This document shows positions 1 through 11,753 of a DNA stretch of 64,000 nucleotides, piece by piece. Position 1 is the stretch's first letter. Every line of letters begins with the position of its first letter. Below the pieces are notes generated by a model, which searched no databases, was not told the origin of the DNA, and saw only the letters and a program-made list of their open reading frames with translations. The stretch is from the NCBI RefSeq assembly GCF_001522545.3, contig NC_031770.1:90657849-90721848 (forward strand), in the 5' to 3' direction. Made by a program: the position numbers and the translations under genes. Origin of the DNA: Parus major (Eukaryota > Chordata > Aves > Passeriformes > Paridae).

Positions 1-1263
1 GCTTCCCCCCTCTCTGCCTTTGATAGCTTTTTGCTTTAGCCAGAGCTAATCAGTGAAGTTAGTTACTAACAGCTTTAGAAGTTATTGAGTTGTAGCAAGC
101 CATTATCAGTATGAAAACTTGTTGAGTTGTGACATTTCTTAAAGCACAGATGGCACATATGACTTCTGATACACTGTAATACCAGCCTATTTCTCCAAAC
201 TGTTTAAAAGCAGAAGGAGAACTAAATATTTTAGAACATGCATATGGGTGCACGTACCGGTAGGGATTTTTCTTTAATATTATTTGCATATTTATATAAT
301 TTTAATAGAAAGTATTTGAATTCCCACAATCACTGTAATATTTGTAAAAGGTGTATTTTCTGGGAGCTTCTGATTCTTTTTCCAAAATAGATGATGTCAT
401 TCACCAACTTGTCCGTCAACCTGAGATTAGCCATAAGCTGGTGCCTACTATCTTTTTTAGCAGCTGCACTAATTTGTGGTTAAAATAGAGCATATTTTCT
501 ACACAGTAATTCTACTTATATCATCTTCAGACAATTTTTTTCAGTGTTAATTATCCTTGCTATAAAAAAGTTGCATTTTATTTCTATTTTTACCTCATGA
601 CTGTTATGACACACTCCAGAATGCAAAGGTAACCCAGGTTCTTATTTAATAGATCTCTTGGGACAGATTAAAGTGAAACAAAACTGAATAATCAGTGTTT
701 GTAAATATGTTGAGTTTATTTTAAAATAATTTGAGTGCACTGTAAACCAGCTATATAGCCCCTTCAGTTATTATCTATATTAAGATAATAATATAAAAGC
801 ATGAAAACATCACTCAATAAAATGTATAAGAGGAAAAAAAAGAGAAACACAAATCACATAATCACAACACACAAGCCTACAGCAAGTCTTGCTTGTTACA
901 GTTTAGATATCTAAGATATTGGTAGAAATCATGGTCCTCTCTTAATCCATTGAGGCAGAGGATAAAAACCCACCAAGGGCAAAGTTCAGTGGGTTAATAT
1001 ATGTTTAGATTCTGGTGAGAATGCCCAGGTACCTCCCCTGGGGGCAGGGGGAGTTTTACACTGTCTTTTGATCACATGCAGCTGGAAGTTCTTGGAAATG
1101 AATCTGAGGGCACTTTGGGGATCTTTGTCTATGACACCTTCTAATACATGACAGCTGCCTCTCGAGTCAGCTCAGGTGAGCCAGTTATGTCCCATCAGAA
1201 AGAATTAATTACTCACAAGATTTTCCATGGGTGAACGGAGTTTTCAGCTGATCAACTTGACCC
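1..1263. other. AT-rich non-coding stretch, no gene seen
   Basis: No frame of useful length and no repeat family is recognised here. One small structure stands out: a GC-rich near-perfect inverted repeat at 1033-1053, with arms CTCCCCTG and CAGGGGGAG around a GGGG loop. It could fold as a hairpin but has no known role. The stretch ends at the SINE that follows. Confidence 0.6.
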
Positions 1264-1394
1264 TGAGATTAGTTCAGCTGGTCAGAGCATGGTGCTATAA
1301 CCACCAAAGTTTCAATCCCTGTATGGGGTATTCACTCAGAGTTGGATTTGATCCCTGCAGGTCCTGTCCAGCTCAGAATATTCTGTGATTCTGA
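1264..1394 (+). mobile_element. tRNA-Ile-derived SINE with CR1-like tail (TguSINE1 type)
   Basis: Residues 1268-1325 read like a degenerate tRNA-Ile gene: an A-box-like TAGTTCAGCTGG, a GGTGCTATAACC anticodon-arm region and a B-box-like TTTCAATCCC. The stretch then changes directly into a CR1-like 3' tail (GTTGGATTTGATCCCTGCAG and so on, ending ATTCTGTGATTCTG). A tRNA-Ile head fused to a CR1 3' end is the known architecture of TguSINE1 in songbirds, which is mobilised in trans by CR1 reverse transcriptase. Both pol III boxes carry changes from the tRNA consensus, so this is probably an old inactive copy. No clear target-site duplication is visible. It is not a functional tRNA gene, since the acceptor stem does not close. 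Confidence 0.8.
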
Positions 1395-2954
1395 GTTACG
1401 TATCATGGCATGATATAGTACTGGCATAATACAAAGCACTATCCCATCTCCACTGGGTGTTCCTCTTATCAGCCTCAAAACCCATCTTGTGTCCTACCCC
1501 TTTGTTTTATGGAGACCAGAGGTTTGCAACTGCACACCCAAAAACTCACCTCCTCCCCTCAAGGGATACAAATGCAGCCTCATCAAATCACTTAGGTGTC
1601 TCCAAAAATAGGTGTTTTGAGTCATTAATTTACTGTCCAGTCCCTCACAATGACTTCTGTGAAATTCAATTAAACAAAGATATAAAAAAGTAGCAGCAAT
1701 CATTTCTAACCCTAGAGAGAACTTCACTAAGAAAAACTTGTTATATCTCTGTGGTCCAATTATCACTATGTCTCAACCACTATGAATTTTTCATGAGAGT
1801 GAGAACCACACAAATTCTCGGTTTCCATATTTTTTTTAGTATATAGAATTCATCCAAAAGCATGCAAATTTTTGAAGAATATTCTGGAAATACCACGGAG
1901 GAGAACAAACTGGATTACAGACTATTTAAAGTAGTCAGAAAAACCTGGCCAGAAAAAAAAAAACCCTAACAACAAAAGACAAATGGAACAGAAAAAAATA
2001 AAATATCTGATATCATACACATGCATAAACCATAATATTCTGTTGTGCCAAGTACCTCAGAGCTAATTTTGTTACCATGATGCAGACAGCTCTGTCAAAT
2101 GTTTTTGTGAAATGTTATGAAATCTGCCAAGAAGATCCATTATTCCAGAAACTATACCAGTTGACATAATTGTATATACTTTTCATGGAAGAAATATATA
2201 TGATTTTAATAAGAATTGTGTGGTACAGGATTGAGTGATATAGAGATGTGTGTTAAATTATGCAATTAATTATGCTCTTAACCTGGGAAACTGTACCATC
2301 AGTTCTCACTGATGCTGCTCATGCCTTGAATTCCTAGACAGCAAGGCACAAGATACACAATGAAAAACTTTAACATTGTGCTGAATTTTCTTCTTTTTTC
2401 CTAGGTGAAACCATATTTGAGCAAAAAATGTTTTCCCCTTCCACCTGCCTTTCAAAACCCCCAAGTGCTGATTCAAACTTTTCTAAAAGAGCATCTTCAA
2501 GTAGAGATACTTCCATTTACATTTTATCCGTCTGTCATGGGATAAACATAAAATGACAAAGAGAAAAAGATGTATATCCCTTAAATATTCAGGTATTTCT
2601 TATTCATATGATGGCAAACCACTAGGCTAATAGTAGAGGGAAGGACAGGAAAAGGTCTTCCTAGTGATTTAAAATCAGAGCTCTAAATCTGGTGCCACAC
2701 AGTTGAGGACTCAGTGCCACCAAAGTCCAAGCAGCCATCAACCCATATCTGTTTCACACAACCTTTCACTAAATGGAGAATAATTTTACCATTCTTTTGA
2801 TAAAATTCTTGGCATTTTGTTTTTTGCCTAGTTTCCATCCAGAGTTGCTTGTGCACTGCAGTCAAAAATAAAGGGTAAGAACTTGTATTAAACCCTACTC
2901 GCTCAATTAATTTATTGAACTTAGTTCTTTGTTTCTCTCAGACAGCTAGCAAAA
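1395..2954. other. AT-rich non-coding stretch
   Basis: Only short frames and a short A run near 1955-1965 are visible. No repeat family or RNA gene is recognised. Confidence 0.55.
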
Positions 2955-3198
2955 GGAAAAGAGGAAACAGTGTAGAGTTGCACCAGGCTGGATATTAGGA
3001 AAACTTCCTTGACTGAAAGGGAGGTTAGGCATTAGAACGTGCTGCCCAGGGAAGTGGTGAAGTCACCACCACCAGGAATGTTCAAAAAACTAGTAGGAGT
3101 GGCACTTCATGATATGGTTTAGCAAGCATGGTGAGGTTCAGTCAAATACTGGATTTGATGATCTGGAGGGCTTTTCCAACCTTAATAATTCTATGGTT
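2955..3198 (+). mobile_element. CR1 LINE 3' end, sense orientation
   Basis: The stretch contains the conserved CR1 3'-UTR words in order: GTTGCACCAGGCTGGATATTAGG, then GCTGCCCAGGGAAGTGGTG, TGGCACTTCATGATATGGTTTAG, and GATGATCTGGAGGGCTTTTCCAACCTTAATAATTCTATGG at the end. This is the usual 5'-truncated CR1 tail, ending at a degenerate ATTCTATG octamer. It holds only 3' untranslated sequence and no ORF2 remnant. The words resemble the CR1-X/Y type more than CR1-B, but the subfamily needs an alignment. Confidence 0.9.
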
Positions 3199-5711
3199 TG
3201 TGCTCTGTCAGAAACTTAATACACTGAGGCCAGCTGTACTCATCCTTATGTTGTAGGGATTCCTTTTTTCATGCATAAATGACTAGAAGCTGCAAAAGAC
3301 AGTGAAATTCAGTGGTGCTTCATCCCAGGTGAGTTGACGGTGATAACCGCTGAAACTTTTCATTTTTTATTCATTCAAATACTTCCCACTTATCTGTAGG
3401 AATTGGAACATCTTCCACTCAAGAATCTAAGAGCCACCCCTCACCAAAAGTACAGAAACAATGTCACTCTTCTATGAGATATGAAAGCATCTTCTTTCAT
3501 ATGAGACTAGACAAAAGAAGAAGCCAGGACTTTAATATTCTTGATGAATCATCTGGTCTGGGGGTAAGCAATAAGTCAGTGGGGCTAAGGGGGATGAATA
3601 ACTTCTATCTTTCCCCCCTTTGCATTTTGTATGGGAAAAGACTGACCTCATCAGACATCCAGCACCACAAGGCCTCTGGCTACAAGTGCCATGTAGGTAG
3701 TTTTTTGCTGCCTAGAGCACTTCAACCTCCTTCATTTGTCTCCTTGTGACACTTGGAACAGTCTAGATTACAGTAAGATAAGGTTGTGAATCTCAGCTGT
3801 GCCTTATTTGGGAACACTGTAATCTAAAAGTAATTTTTTTTTATCCAAAATAAACGTTTTATAAGTCCACATCTCTTCACAAATGATTCCTGGGAAGTTT
3901 TTTGGTGTCTGTGTCTTAGTGCTGTCGCATACAGCTCACATCAGATTATTATTGTTTACTGTTCCAGCTAGCACAGAACTTAAAGCTCCTGTTGTACCCC
4001 CAAATAACGTGCAAGTTGCCTAAAATCCCAATGAGATATGTATGAATTAAGATTCAAATGAAGAGCCTGCAGCTTGTTTGTAATGTGACTCTCAAACTAC
4101 TCCTCAAAATTTCTTTAGCTATTTTCCATAGATATCAGTAAGTACCTGTAGTAGATAATATATCCATTTTAAGGAACAGGGATTCTATTAAGAAACAGGG
4201 TTTCCAATTCATGGCTGAAGTGGAAAAGGACATACATTTCACATAAAAGTTAGAGAGATCATGAAACGTGTAGAAGAGAAATCAGAGAAAATAAGTGTGC
4301 CTTCTGTATTAACAGCCAAGGGTGGGTAAGAATCATCATTTTATCTGATAATGAGTTTGAAAATGTACTTGGAAGAGGAAATAAATGTAGCAGTGATCCC
4401 CTCCTGGACAAGGAAAACATGTAATCTGTAATCACACTAAAAGCTTATTACCTTTATTAGGCTATACACAATCATGGCAACACTTAAGCCTCAGATCACA
4501 ATTTTGAGCATCTCATGTCTTACCCATGGCCAAAATCATAATGAAGAAAGGCAAATGGATGATGAGAAGAAAGAAGTGGCTGTCTCCAAAAGACTTCAAA
4601 GATATAAGCAGAGGAAGAAGTTGAATCAAACTGTCTTAATCAGTTCTAGCTTTGTTGGTCTGAGTCTCACCTAAGGCTCAGAGTCGTTTACTCATCTCTC
4701 TGAGCTTTTCACTCAGTGTCACATAGGTAAGAGAAAGCAGCAAAATCCTTAAACAGAAGTAGGTACAGCTTAACTCCGTAGGGATGATTTGTGTTCAGAG
4801 AAACAAGAGATTCAGCAGTGAATCAGAAATGAGTTTACCTCAATTTATCATATTACTGTCCTTTATTCACAGACATGAAAAGATGTAAGGCATTTTTTCC
4901 ATAGTAAACAGACATGTTTGAAGTGCTGTTTCACTGGTTAATATCAGTACTAAATATAAAAGAGTGTTTTATTGTCTAGTCTGGAGACCCTCCATCACCA
5001 GAGTTGTTGCAATTCTTCTCTTTCGCATGTGTAAGAGTCCCTTCATGATATTAAAGATCTGGAGAGCTTCAATTGTAAAACATGGGAGTGCTTGTCACCT
5101 ACCAGATCATATTCAAGGAAATTCCCTACTAGTTCCTAAGGTGAAGGCAATCACGGTCAAGGCTTTTAGTATCTTTCAGTAAGCAAAGTATTCTAACCTG
5201 AGGTTTATTTCACCTGGAATGCCTAAACATTTTTAGTAGCATTAGTGCTGGTACAGTTTAGTTAGTCTGGTTCTGCCTCTCATTTTTGTCAGAATTTAAA
5301 ACATAGTAACAAGCTCTAAGAGCCAGTAGTGACACAACTCATAAATTTGTGTGATAGGAGAAGAAGTGCACTGATTAAAAGTGCCTAAGTGGCAAATTAA
5401 AAAAGACCAGCTGCCATGCCAGTGGTATCATATTTTTATGCCCTGCTATGTGACAAATACAGATTAAGTATTCTGTGTGTTTCTACAATATGTTAGTCTT
5501 ACCTCATTGTTATTTTATTATTATTAACTTTGAACCTGTCTGGAACTGAAAAGATGTTTCACCTACAGGTAGTCTCCATTTTTCCAAAGCCCTTTTACTT
5601 CCACCACATACATTTTACAAGATCTGTTGTGGAGGTCCCAGATGTCTTTAAATAAAGCTTTTTAAATTGTTTGCAAGGTTAATAGATGCAGATATGTTCT
5701 ATTTATTTCAG
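3199..5711. other. AT-rich non-coding stretch
   Basis: I see no gene, repeat family or RNA gene. Open frames at 3474-3749 and 4474-4674 are short, low in conserved-looking residues and lack splice or promoter context, so they are not called. Confidence 0.5.
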
Positions 5712-5770
5712 AAAAAAATCCCTAACAAACATAAAAAACCAACAAAAACCCCAAAACACACCAAAATACC
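5712..5770. repeat. A/C-rich low-complexity tract
   Basis: The run is made of A-tracts broken by CC and AC (AAAAAACCAACAAAAACCCC and similar). Such tracts are common simple sequence in songbird genomes. It lies just upstream of a small CR1 remnant. Confidence 0.75.
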
Positions 5771-5814
5771 TTGAACGGGGATTTTTTTTCAAGAAAAGGT
5801 CTTGAAAGTTTGAA

Positions 5815-5892
5815 GCATAGAGTCATCAAGGGTGAAAGAGACCTTCAAGACCATCCAGTCCAAAAGTCCACGTAGCATTACCATTGTAATAA
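5815..5892 (-). mobile_element. Short antisense CR1 3' remnant
   Basis: CATAGAGTCATCAAGGGTGAAAGAGACCTTCAAGACCATCCAGTCC matches the reverse complement of the CR1 terminal region (consensus style: ATAGAATCATCAAGGTTGGAAAAGACCTT...ATCAAGTCC). Only about 80 bp remain, so it is a strongly truncated or decayed copy. Confidence 0.75.
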
Positions 5893-8216
5893 TTCATGTT
5901 TCTCGTCTTTCTGATACACAGAAGAGCCTAAAGCAAAATTTTTAGGTAATTATGACTTCAACTCTGAATTTCTGTGAATCCTCAATTTCCACTCTTTTTT
6001 TTCATAGTGTTTCTCATCATCCCAATAAAAAGATAATAAAATTTATTGATTCTATATATGGAGGATTATCATCAGGAGAATTAGGTCCCTTATAAATTTG
6101 GAGAGGAGTCTGCATAAAATCTTGAAAAGTATGATCATCCTTGTGGTACAGAGGAATCTAAAACATTTGGTTGAACACCTCTCTGTCTTTGGAAAGAAGT
6201 GGGGTAATTTATTCATATCTTCCAGAGAAAATGAAATATGTTCTCTTCTCTTAGTAGCTCAAAGGGATGATTAACAGCAACCATTAAATGAGTTCAACAT
6301 TTTTAAATCCTAGGACTGGATCATTGGAATAGATTTGGCTGTGGACTACTGATCTGGAGTCAGAGCTACTAACTGGCCTCATTCATTTGAAATGACACAG
6401 AAAAAGAGTCAGATGGGTGTATTACTCAATCACAAAATGCCTGTGAGACAGTGATCCAGTGTGTCTTAGGAATAAAAAAAAAGAATAAACTTCAGCTTGT
6501 GTCAATTATTTCCAATTAAAATAATTTCCAGTTATTTCTAAATACTCAATATTTAAATATTTAAGAAAATGTATTTCAAAGTAGGATGGGTGTAGAGAAA
6601 AGCTAATGCTGTGATCAGCAGAATGATTAGACTATCATATGGTACCTTGCTGAGCCTAGCAACAGAAAAGATGTAGGGCATAAAACTATGGCATTTAGAA
6701 CTGTACAAATACTTAGGAGAAGAGTAAGGTAAATTCTTTGGGAAGGAGCTTGACCATTGACAGTAAATGATAAATTGATCTAAGGGTTTATATGGTTTTG
6801 CATATCAGGTGGATATGCAAAAAAGTTGGCACAAACTTCTAATAATAGCAATGAGGGCAAAAACCCCAGATTGCTTTTAATTTGGAAATCAATATGCAAA
6901 CAGAAGCACTGCAACTTTGACAGCTGGAATGGGCCAAGGGCATTCCTTCGGATCTCTGCTACTTCTTTTTTCATTAGAACAATTGGGGGTTTTTTTGGGT
7001 TTTTTTTTTGAATCAAAATTTAAGACAGGTTGAGTGCGAACTCTCATAGCACTGATAGACTGGTATGGCTTTCATCTTTGGAAGCAGTTGAGAATCATAT
7101 GGGATCAAATCTGTAAAGATAATAGCATAATTAATGACAATTAGTAGAGTTTTACAATAAACAGATCTTATCAAACAAATGGTATATTTCTGATGATATT
7201 ACATTTGGCTTAGGATAGTAACTAAGATATTGCAATATAGCTAGAGATAGAACACAGATATTTGTCTTAAGATGCCCTAAAAAGAACATTCACAAAACCC
7301 ATATTATTTACATTAAATACTCACTATTAGTCAAGTGCTTGTAGTTTACTGTACTTACAGGATGCTTATAGTTTACAGACTCTCCTGCTATCCATCAGAG
7401 ACCAGTGTTATCAATGTTCTAGAAGAAAATATAAAATCAATACAGATAAATATATGGATGACACAAACACTGGTTGAACAATACATAATAACAGAGGCAG
7501 TTTAGTAATAAAGTTTGCTATGCATCATTTGGTAAAGATATGGTAAGCCTAACCTGAACATATACAAGGTCACAGAGTATGAAAAAGGGAATCTATATCA
7601 TATTTACAGACTAGGAAATAGTTATGTTGAAAGCATTGACTTGGATAAGGCTTTAGAATAAAACTGAATGACAATGGCTTTTGAGTTTGTTAATTTTTAA
7701 TATACCAAACCTATATATTAAAATAAAATTATTTCATTTGAAATGCTTTAATTTTTAATTCAATCCAAATTTTGAGATAGAAAGGAATTTTAATTTATTA
7801 GAATGTTTGGTTTGGGGGAAATAAAAAATATTAAACATGCCAGAGGAAAGTCTGGAATTAAACATTATTTTTAAACAAAAAAAATATTATTTTTTTTTAA
7901 TATTATGCAAATCTGAAACTCCTGAAGCTAAAGTTTAGACATTATATTGTTCTTCTAGCTGCTCTTGAAAGTTTCTCTGAATTGGATATATTAACACTAT
8001 GGACATACTTGTGCTTGAAACCTCATTTTAGGATATTCTGGTGTCATCTTGAAGTCTCTCTGTAATTTGAGCCATGCTGCATGTACAAGAACATAATGCT
8101 TTGAGCGTTAGGCCTTTACTGAGATACATCAGCTGACTTTGTAAATAACTGTTTCTATGAGAGTCCTTTTACCTTCCAGGGGATACCTCCAGGAGGATGT
8201 AGGATAACTTTCTTAC
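5893..8216. other. AT-rich non-coding stretch
   Basis: The stretch holds a T-rich run at about 6990-7009 and an AT-rich stretch at 7860-7910 with mirrored AATATTAT words. No gene or repeat family is recognised. The overlapping frames at 6780-7016 on the two strands look like chance. Confidence 0.5.
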
Positions 8217-9314
8217 TGTGCTGGGTTGATGCTGGATGAATGCCAGCTGCCCCTCCAAGCTGCTCTATCACTCCTCTCCTCGTCTGTGCAGAGGAGAGAA
8301 AAGAGAATGAAAAGCTCACGGCTCCAATTTAATGACGGTAGATATCACTCACCAGACACTGTCATGGACAAAACAGACTTGACTGGGAAAATTAGTTAAT
8401 TTGTTTACAATCAAATAGGAGTAGGAAAATGAGAAATAAACTCCAAGTTTTATTTAAAACCCTTCCCTGCAAAGCACCTTCCTCCTACCCCTCTCTTGTC
8501 CCCTCCACCCTCCCTTTTTCCCAGCCTCAACTTCAGTCCACAATGATCTACCTCCTCTGCTCCAGCAATGCAGGGAGACAGGGAATGGGTTTGTAGTAAG
8601 TTCATGATGTTGTCTCTGCTTCTCCTTCCTCCTCACACTCTTCCCTTGCTCCAGTATGTGGTCCCTACCATGGGAGACAGTCCTCCACCCCTTCTCCAAT
8701 GTGCATCCTTCCCACAGGCTGCTGTTTATCATGTGCCACTCTTGCATGGATTCCTTCCATGGAAGGGCTGCAGTCCTTCAGGAACAGGCTGCTCCACCGT
8801 GTGTCCCTCATGGGGTCACAAGTCCTAGCAGCAATGGTGCTCCAGCATGGACTCCTCTTTCCCCAGGGTCTCAGGTCCTGGCAGGAGCCTGCTCCATGGG
8901 GATTTCATCACAGACAAGCATTCACATGGTCCAGCATGGGGTACTCCATGGGCTGCAGCGGCCCAGCTGCCTCATCATGGTCTTCACCACAGGCTCCAGG
9001 TGAATCTCTACTCCTGGAGCACTTTTTCTCCTTAGTTCTTCACCGACCTTGGTGCCTGCAGAGTTTTCCTCTCACATAGTCCCACTCCTCTCTCTGACTG
9101 CCATTGTGTGGGTTTTTTTTTCCCTTCCTCACTGTATTCTCCCAAGGCACTACCACTCTTGCTGGTGGGTTCAGCCTTGGCCAGCAGCAGGTCCATCTTG
9201 GAGCTGCCTGACATTGGTTCTTTTGGACATACTGGAAAGCTTCCAGCAGTTTCCCACAAAAGCCACCCCTGTTAACTGCATTACCAAAACCTGGCAGCAC
9301 AAACACAATAGACA
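8217..9314 (-). mobile_element. Endogenous retrovirus LTR, nearly full length, minus strand (ERVL-like)
   Basis: Read on the minus strand, the element starts at its right edge with a degenerate TGTATTGGGTTTG-type LTR start, followed by CCAGGTTTTGGTA, CAGGGGTGGCTTTTGTGGG and CCAAGATGGACC. These are words of a common avian LTR family. It ends near 8217 with CAACCCAGCACA. A minus-strand AATAAA lies at 8449-8454. The family is also present at 30733-31550 and, as a 5' fragment, at 33937-34020. Several overlapping open frames on both strands lie inside it (for example 8656-9079); these are by-products of its GC-rich sequence and not retained viral genes. No convincing target-site duplication was found. 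The ERVL label is from memory of the family. Confidence 0.8.
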
Positions 9315-11180
9315 CACCCTCGCTGACTTAGCTTAGTCTGTCTTCTAAGCCTATCTTCTAAGATAAAGAGAGCGAGTCAGTAGCTACAGTCAGGCCATGC
9401 AGCAGAATTTGTAGGTCTTGCTGTTGGATGAAAGCAGTTGGCAGTGTCTGGAACTAGATATTGGTTAACCTAATAACAGCTGCCTTTTTTCACAGTATGA
9501 GTCTTCTTGCATCTTTCATGCAGTTCTATCATGGGAGCACCTACCTCCCAATTTAATAACTTCTGGTTATTTTACATTTGGAATTATTTATGAATCTGTA
9601 TAATATAATGCAAATTTATGATAATAATGGCCAAATAAAGCTGATGGTTAAAAAGGGAAAATAGTGAGTATTCTGTATTTTTTTAATGGACTTTTTTATT
9701 GTTAAGTGTGTCACAGCCCTGCACTGTTCACAAAGTTCCACCTCTGATCCTGGCACAGAATGCTGATTATATTGCAACAATGTCAAGGAAATGCACAGAA
9801 GCAAAATAATGCATTTTTAAATGTTTCAGCTATATTTAGTTGAAATTTGAAATAATCAGTTTGCAAATAAACTTTTTAGGTGTGAACCTAGAAACTGAAT
9901 CTCTTTTCTTGTGAGTGACAGTGGACTTTGCCAAGTGTTAAATCCTACAGCTGCAGAGGGTGGCTGTTCCTTTTTCTTAGCCTGCTTGACCTCAGTATAT
10001 TTTTCACTGCCATTCCAATGGACTATCCTTCTGGACTGTCTCAAGGAAGGTAACATATTTTCTAGTTCTTTCCCTATTTTAGTTGCTATCTCATGCTGTA
10101 CTGGTGGCAACTTTCTGTTCTTTCCTCATTCTCATTCTTAAAGAATATTTCAGTTCTTTGACTTTGTTGCTTTTATTTTCTGTTCTCATTGCTTCTAATG
10201 TTTCACTACAGATATCAAAATGAGATATCAATGTAAAGAGTAGTGCACCTAATACAACGTCTCCCTCATTTCACCTGCTTAAGTCTTGTATCTTGTTTCC
10301 TTGTCTGAGCTGTTCTCTAAGCCATATGTTAGGACCATGCTATAGCAATCTATTTTCAGCATTAAAACTTATGATCTTTGTTTCTTGTCTTGCCAGGCCT
10401 TAAAAAATGAGGGTTTTACTTCCCATCAACCACTCTTATTTAGTTTGGCTTGTGCAGCTACCATCTTTAGACACTGTCTTTATTCTTGAGTGCTACTAAA
10501 GCCTTTATTCATGTTTCAGTTATGCTATGGAATTCTGAAAATTAAGCATGTAATTAAGTGTCATTTAGCATCAATATCTAAAATAGATTCCAATGTATTT
10601 ATAATATTTTTTTTTTTGACGCAGTGGAAAACAAAAAAACTAATAGTTCATTGTTTTAAGGGAAAAAACTACAAAGTGTAGCAAAAAAGACCCAAAACTT
10701 GATAATGCAATGGGCATCATTACAAGACAGCATTTTATTCCCTATTTTATTGTGTTCATAGTTAGAGTACACAGGTTGCTACATCTTGCTAGTAGAATTA
10801 GCTAGGAGATTTGTACAAACATCTCTTTGTTGTTTTTCTCCTCTGGGCTTGCTCTCTTTAGAGACTCTATGATCTTCTTTGGGAAATGGTTGTTTGGTCT
10901 TGTGTATCCAAAAATGCTCCATACATTGCTGATGTTACCAGAAATAAAAAATAAGATTTGTGAAAGGTCTCAGAAACTTTCAGCCTGCCCAATAATGAAT
11001 GATGATCACAGTTACAGACAGGGACAGAACATACATTAGATGCTATGTAAATCTCAGCTGAACTCCAAATGCAGGGCATGAGCAGAATTTAGACTTTTTT
11101 TGAGAAGCACATACATAAAAGATTAAATATGTGACAGAGCAGTTTGAAAAGATTAAGAATCATTAGAAGTTATATGGAAA
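9315..11180. other. Non-coding stretch between two LTRs
   Basis: No gag, pol or env coding sequence lies between the LTRs at 8217-9314 and 11186-11748, and the two LTRs belong to different families, so they are not the two ends of one provirus. The frames at 9856-10141 and 10827-11079 look like chance. Confidence 0.55.
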
Positions 11181-11753
11181 CAAAATATCATGGCTTAACC
11201 TGGCAGGCAGCAAACCACCAGCCAGCTGTTTTCTCACTTCTCCCACAGTGGGATGAGGGAGAGAATCTGAAAAAAAAGGTAAAACCTATTGTTTGAGATA
11301 AAGTCAGTTTGGAAGGACAGAAAAGGGAAGGGGAAAAAATTATAATGATGATGATAATGATAAGAAGCATACAAAACTAATGATGCTCAATACAATTACT
11401 CACCACCCACTGAGTGATGTTCAGCCTGTCCCCAAACAGCAGGCTGCCACCCTCCCAGCCAGCTCTCCTCCTTTTTATTGCTTAGGCACGTAGTTTGGGA
11501 TATTCCTTTGGTCAGTTGGGGTCAGCTGTCTCAGCTCCATCCCCTCCCTGCTTCTTGTGCACTCCCAGCCTCTCCTCTGATGTGGGGGGGTGAGGAGCAG
11601 AAAAGGCCTTGACTTTGTGTAACTCCTGCTCAGCAACAACTAAAACATCAATGTGTTACCAACTGTGCTCTCATCCTAAATCCAAACCACAGCACTGCAC
11701 CAGCTACTAGCAGAAAAAAATAATTCTACCCCAGCAGAAACCAGGACCCAAAA
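11181..11753 (-). mobile_element. Solo LTR of an avian endogenous retrovirus with 5-bp target duplication
   Basis: The element occupies 11186-11748 on the minus strand and is flanked by the direct repeat CAAAA (11181-11185 and 11749-11753). Its ends are TATCATGG... on the left and ...CCAGGACC on the right in plus orientation, close to the TG...CA ends of a well-known avian LTR that begins TGTCCTGGTTTC. Further matching words on the minus strand include GATGTTTTAGTTGTTGCTGAG, CAGCTGACCCCAACTG, GCAATAAAAAGGAGG (TATA-like, plus coordinates about 11471-11482) and an ATTATCATCATC-type simple repeat. With 563 bp and one duplication, it is a solo LTR formed by recombination between the two LTRs of a former provirus. 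A 5-bp duplication suits class III (ERVL) or related elements. Confidence 0.88.

Noticed and set aside
1264..1330. Possible tRNA-Ile gene
   Set aside because: The acceptor stem does not form, both pol III boxes are altered and a CR1-like tail follows, so it is a SINE head.
8454..9336. Cluster of overlapping open frames on both strands
   Set aside because: All fall within or at the edge of the LTR at 8217-9314; no gag, pol or env motif is present.
8217..11753. Possible provirus bounded by two LTRs
   Set aside because: The two LTRs belong to different families and no retroviral coding sequence lies between them.
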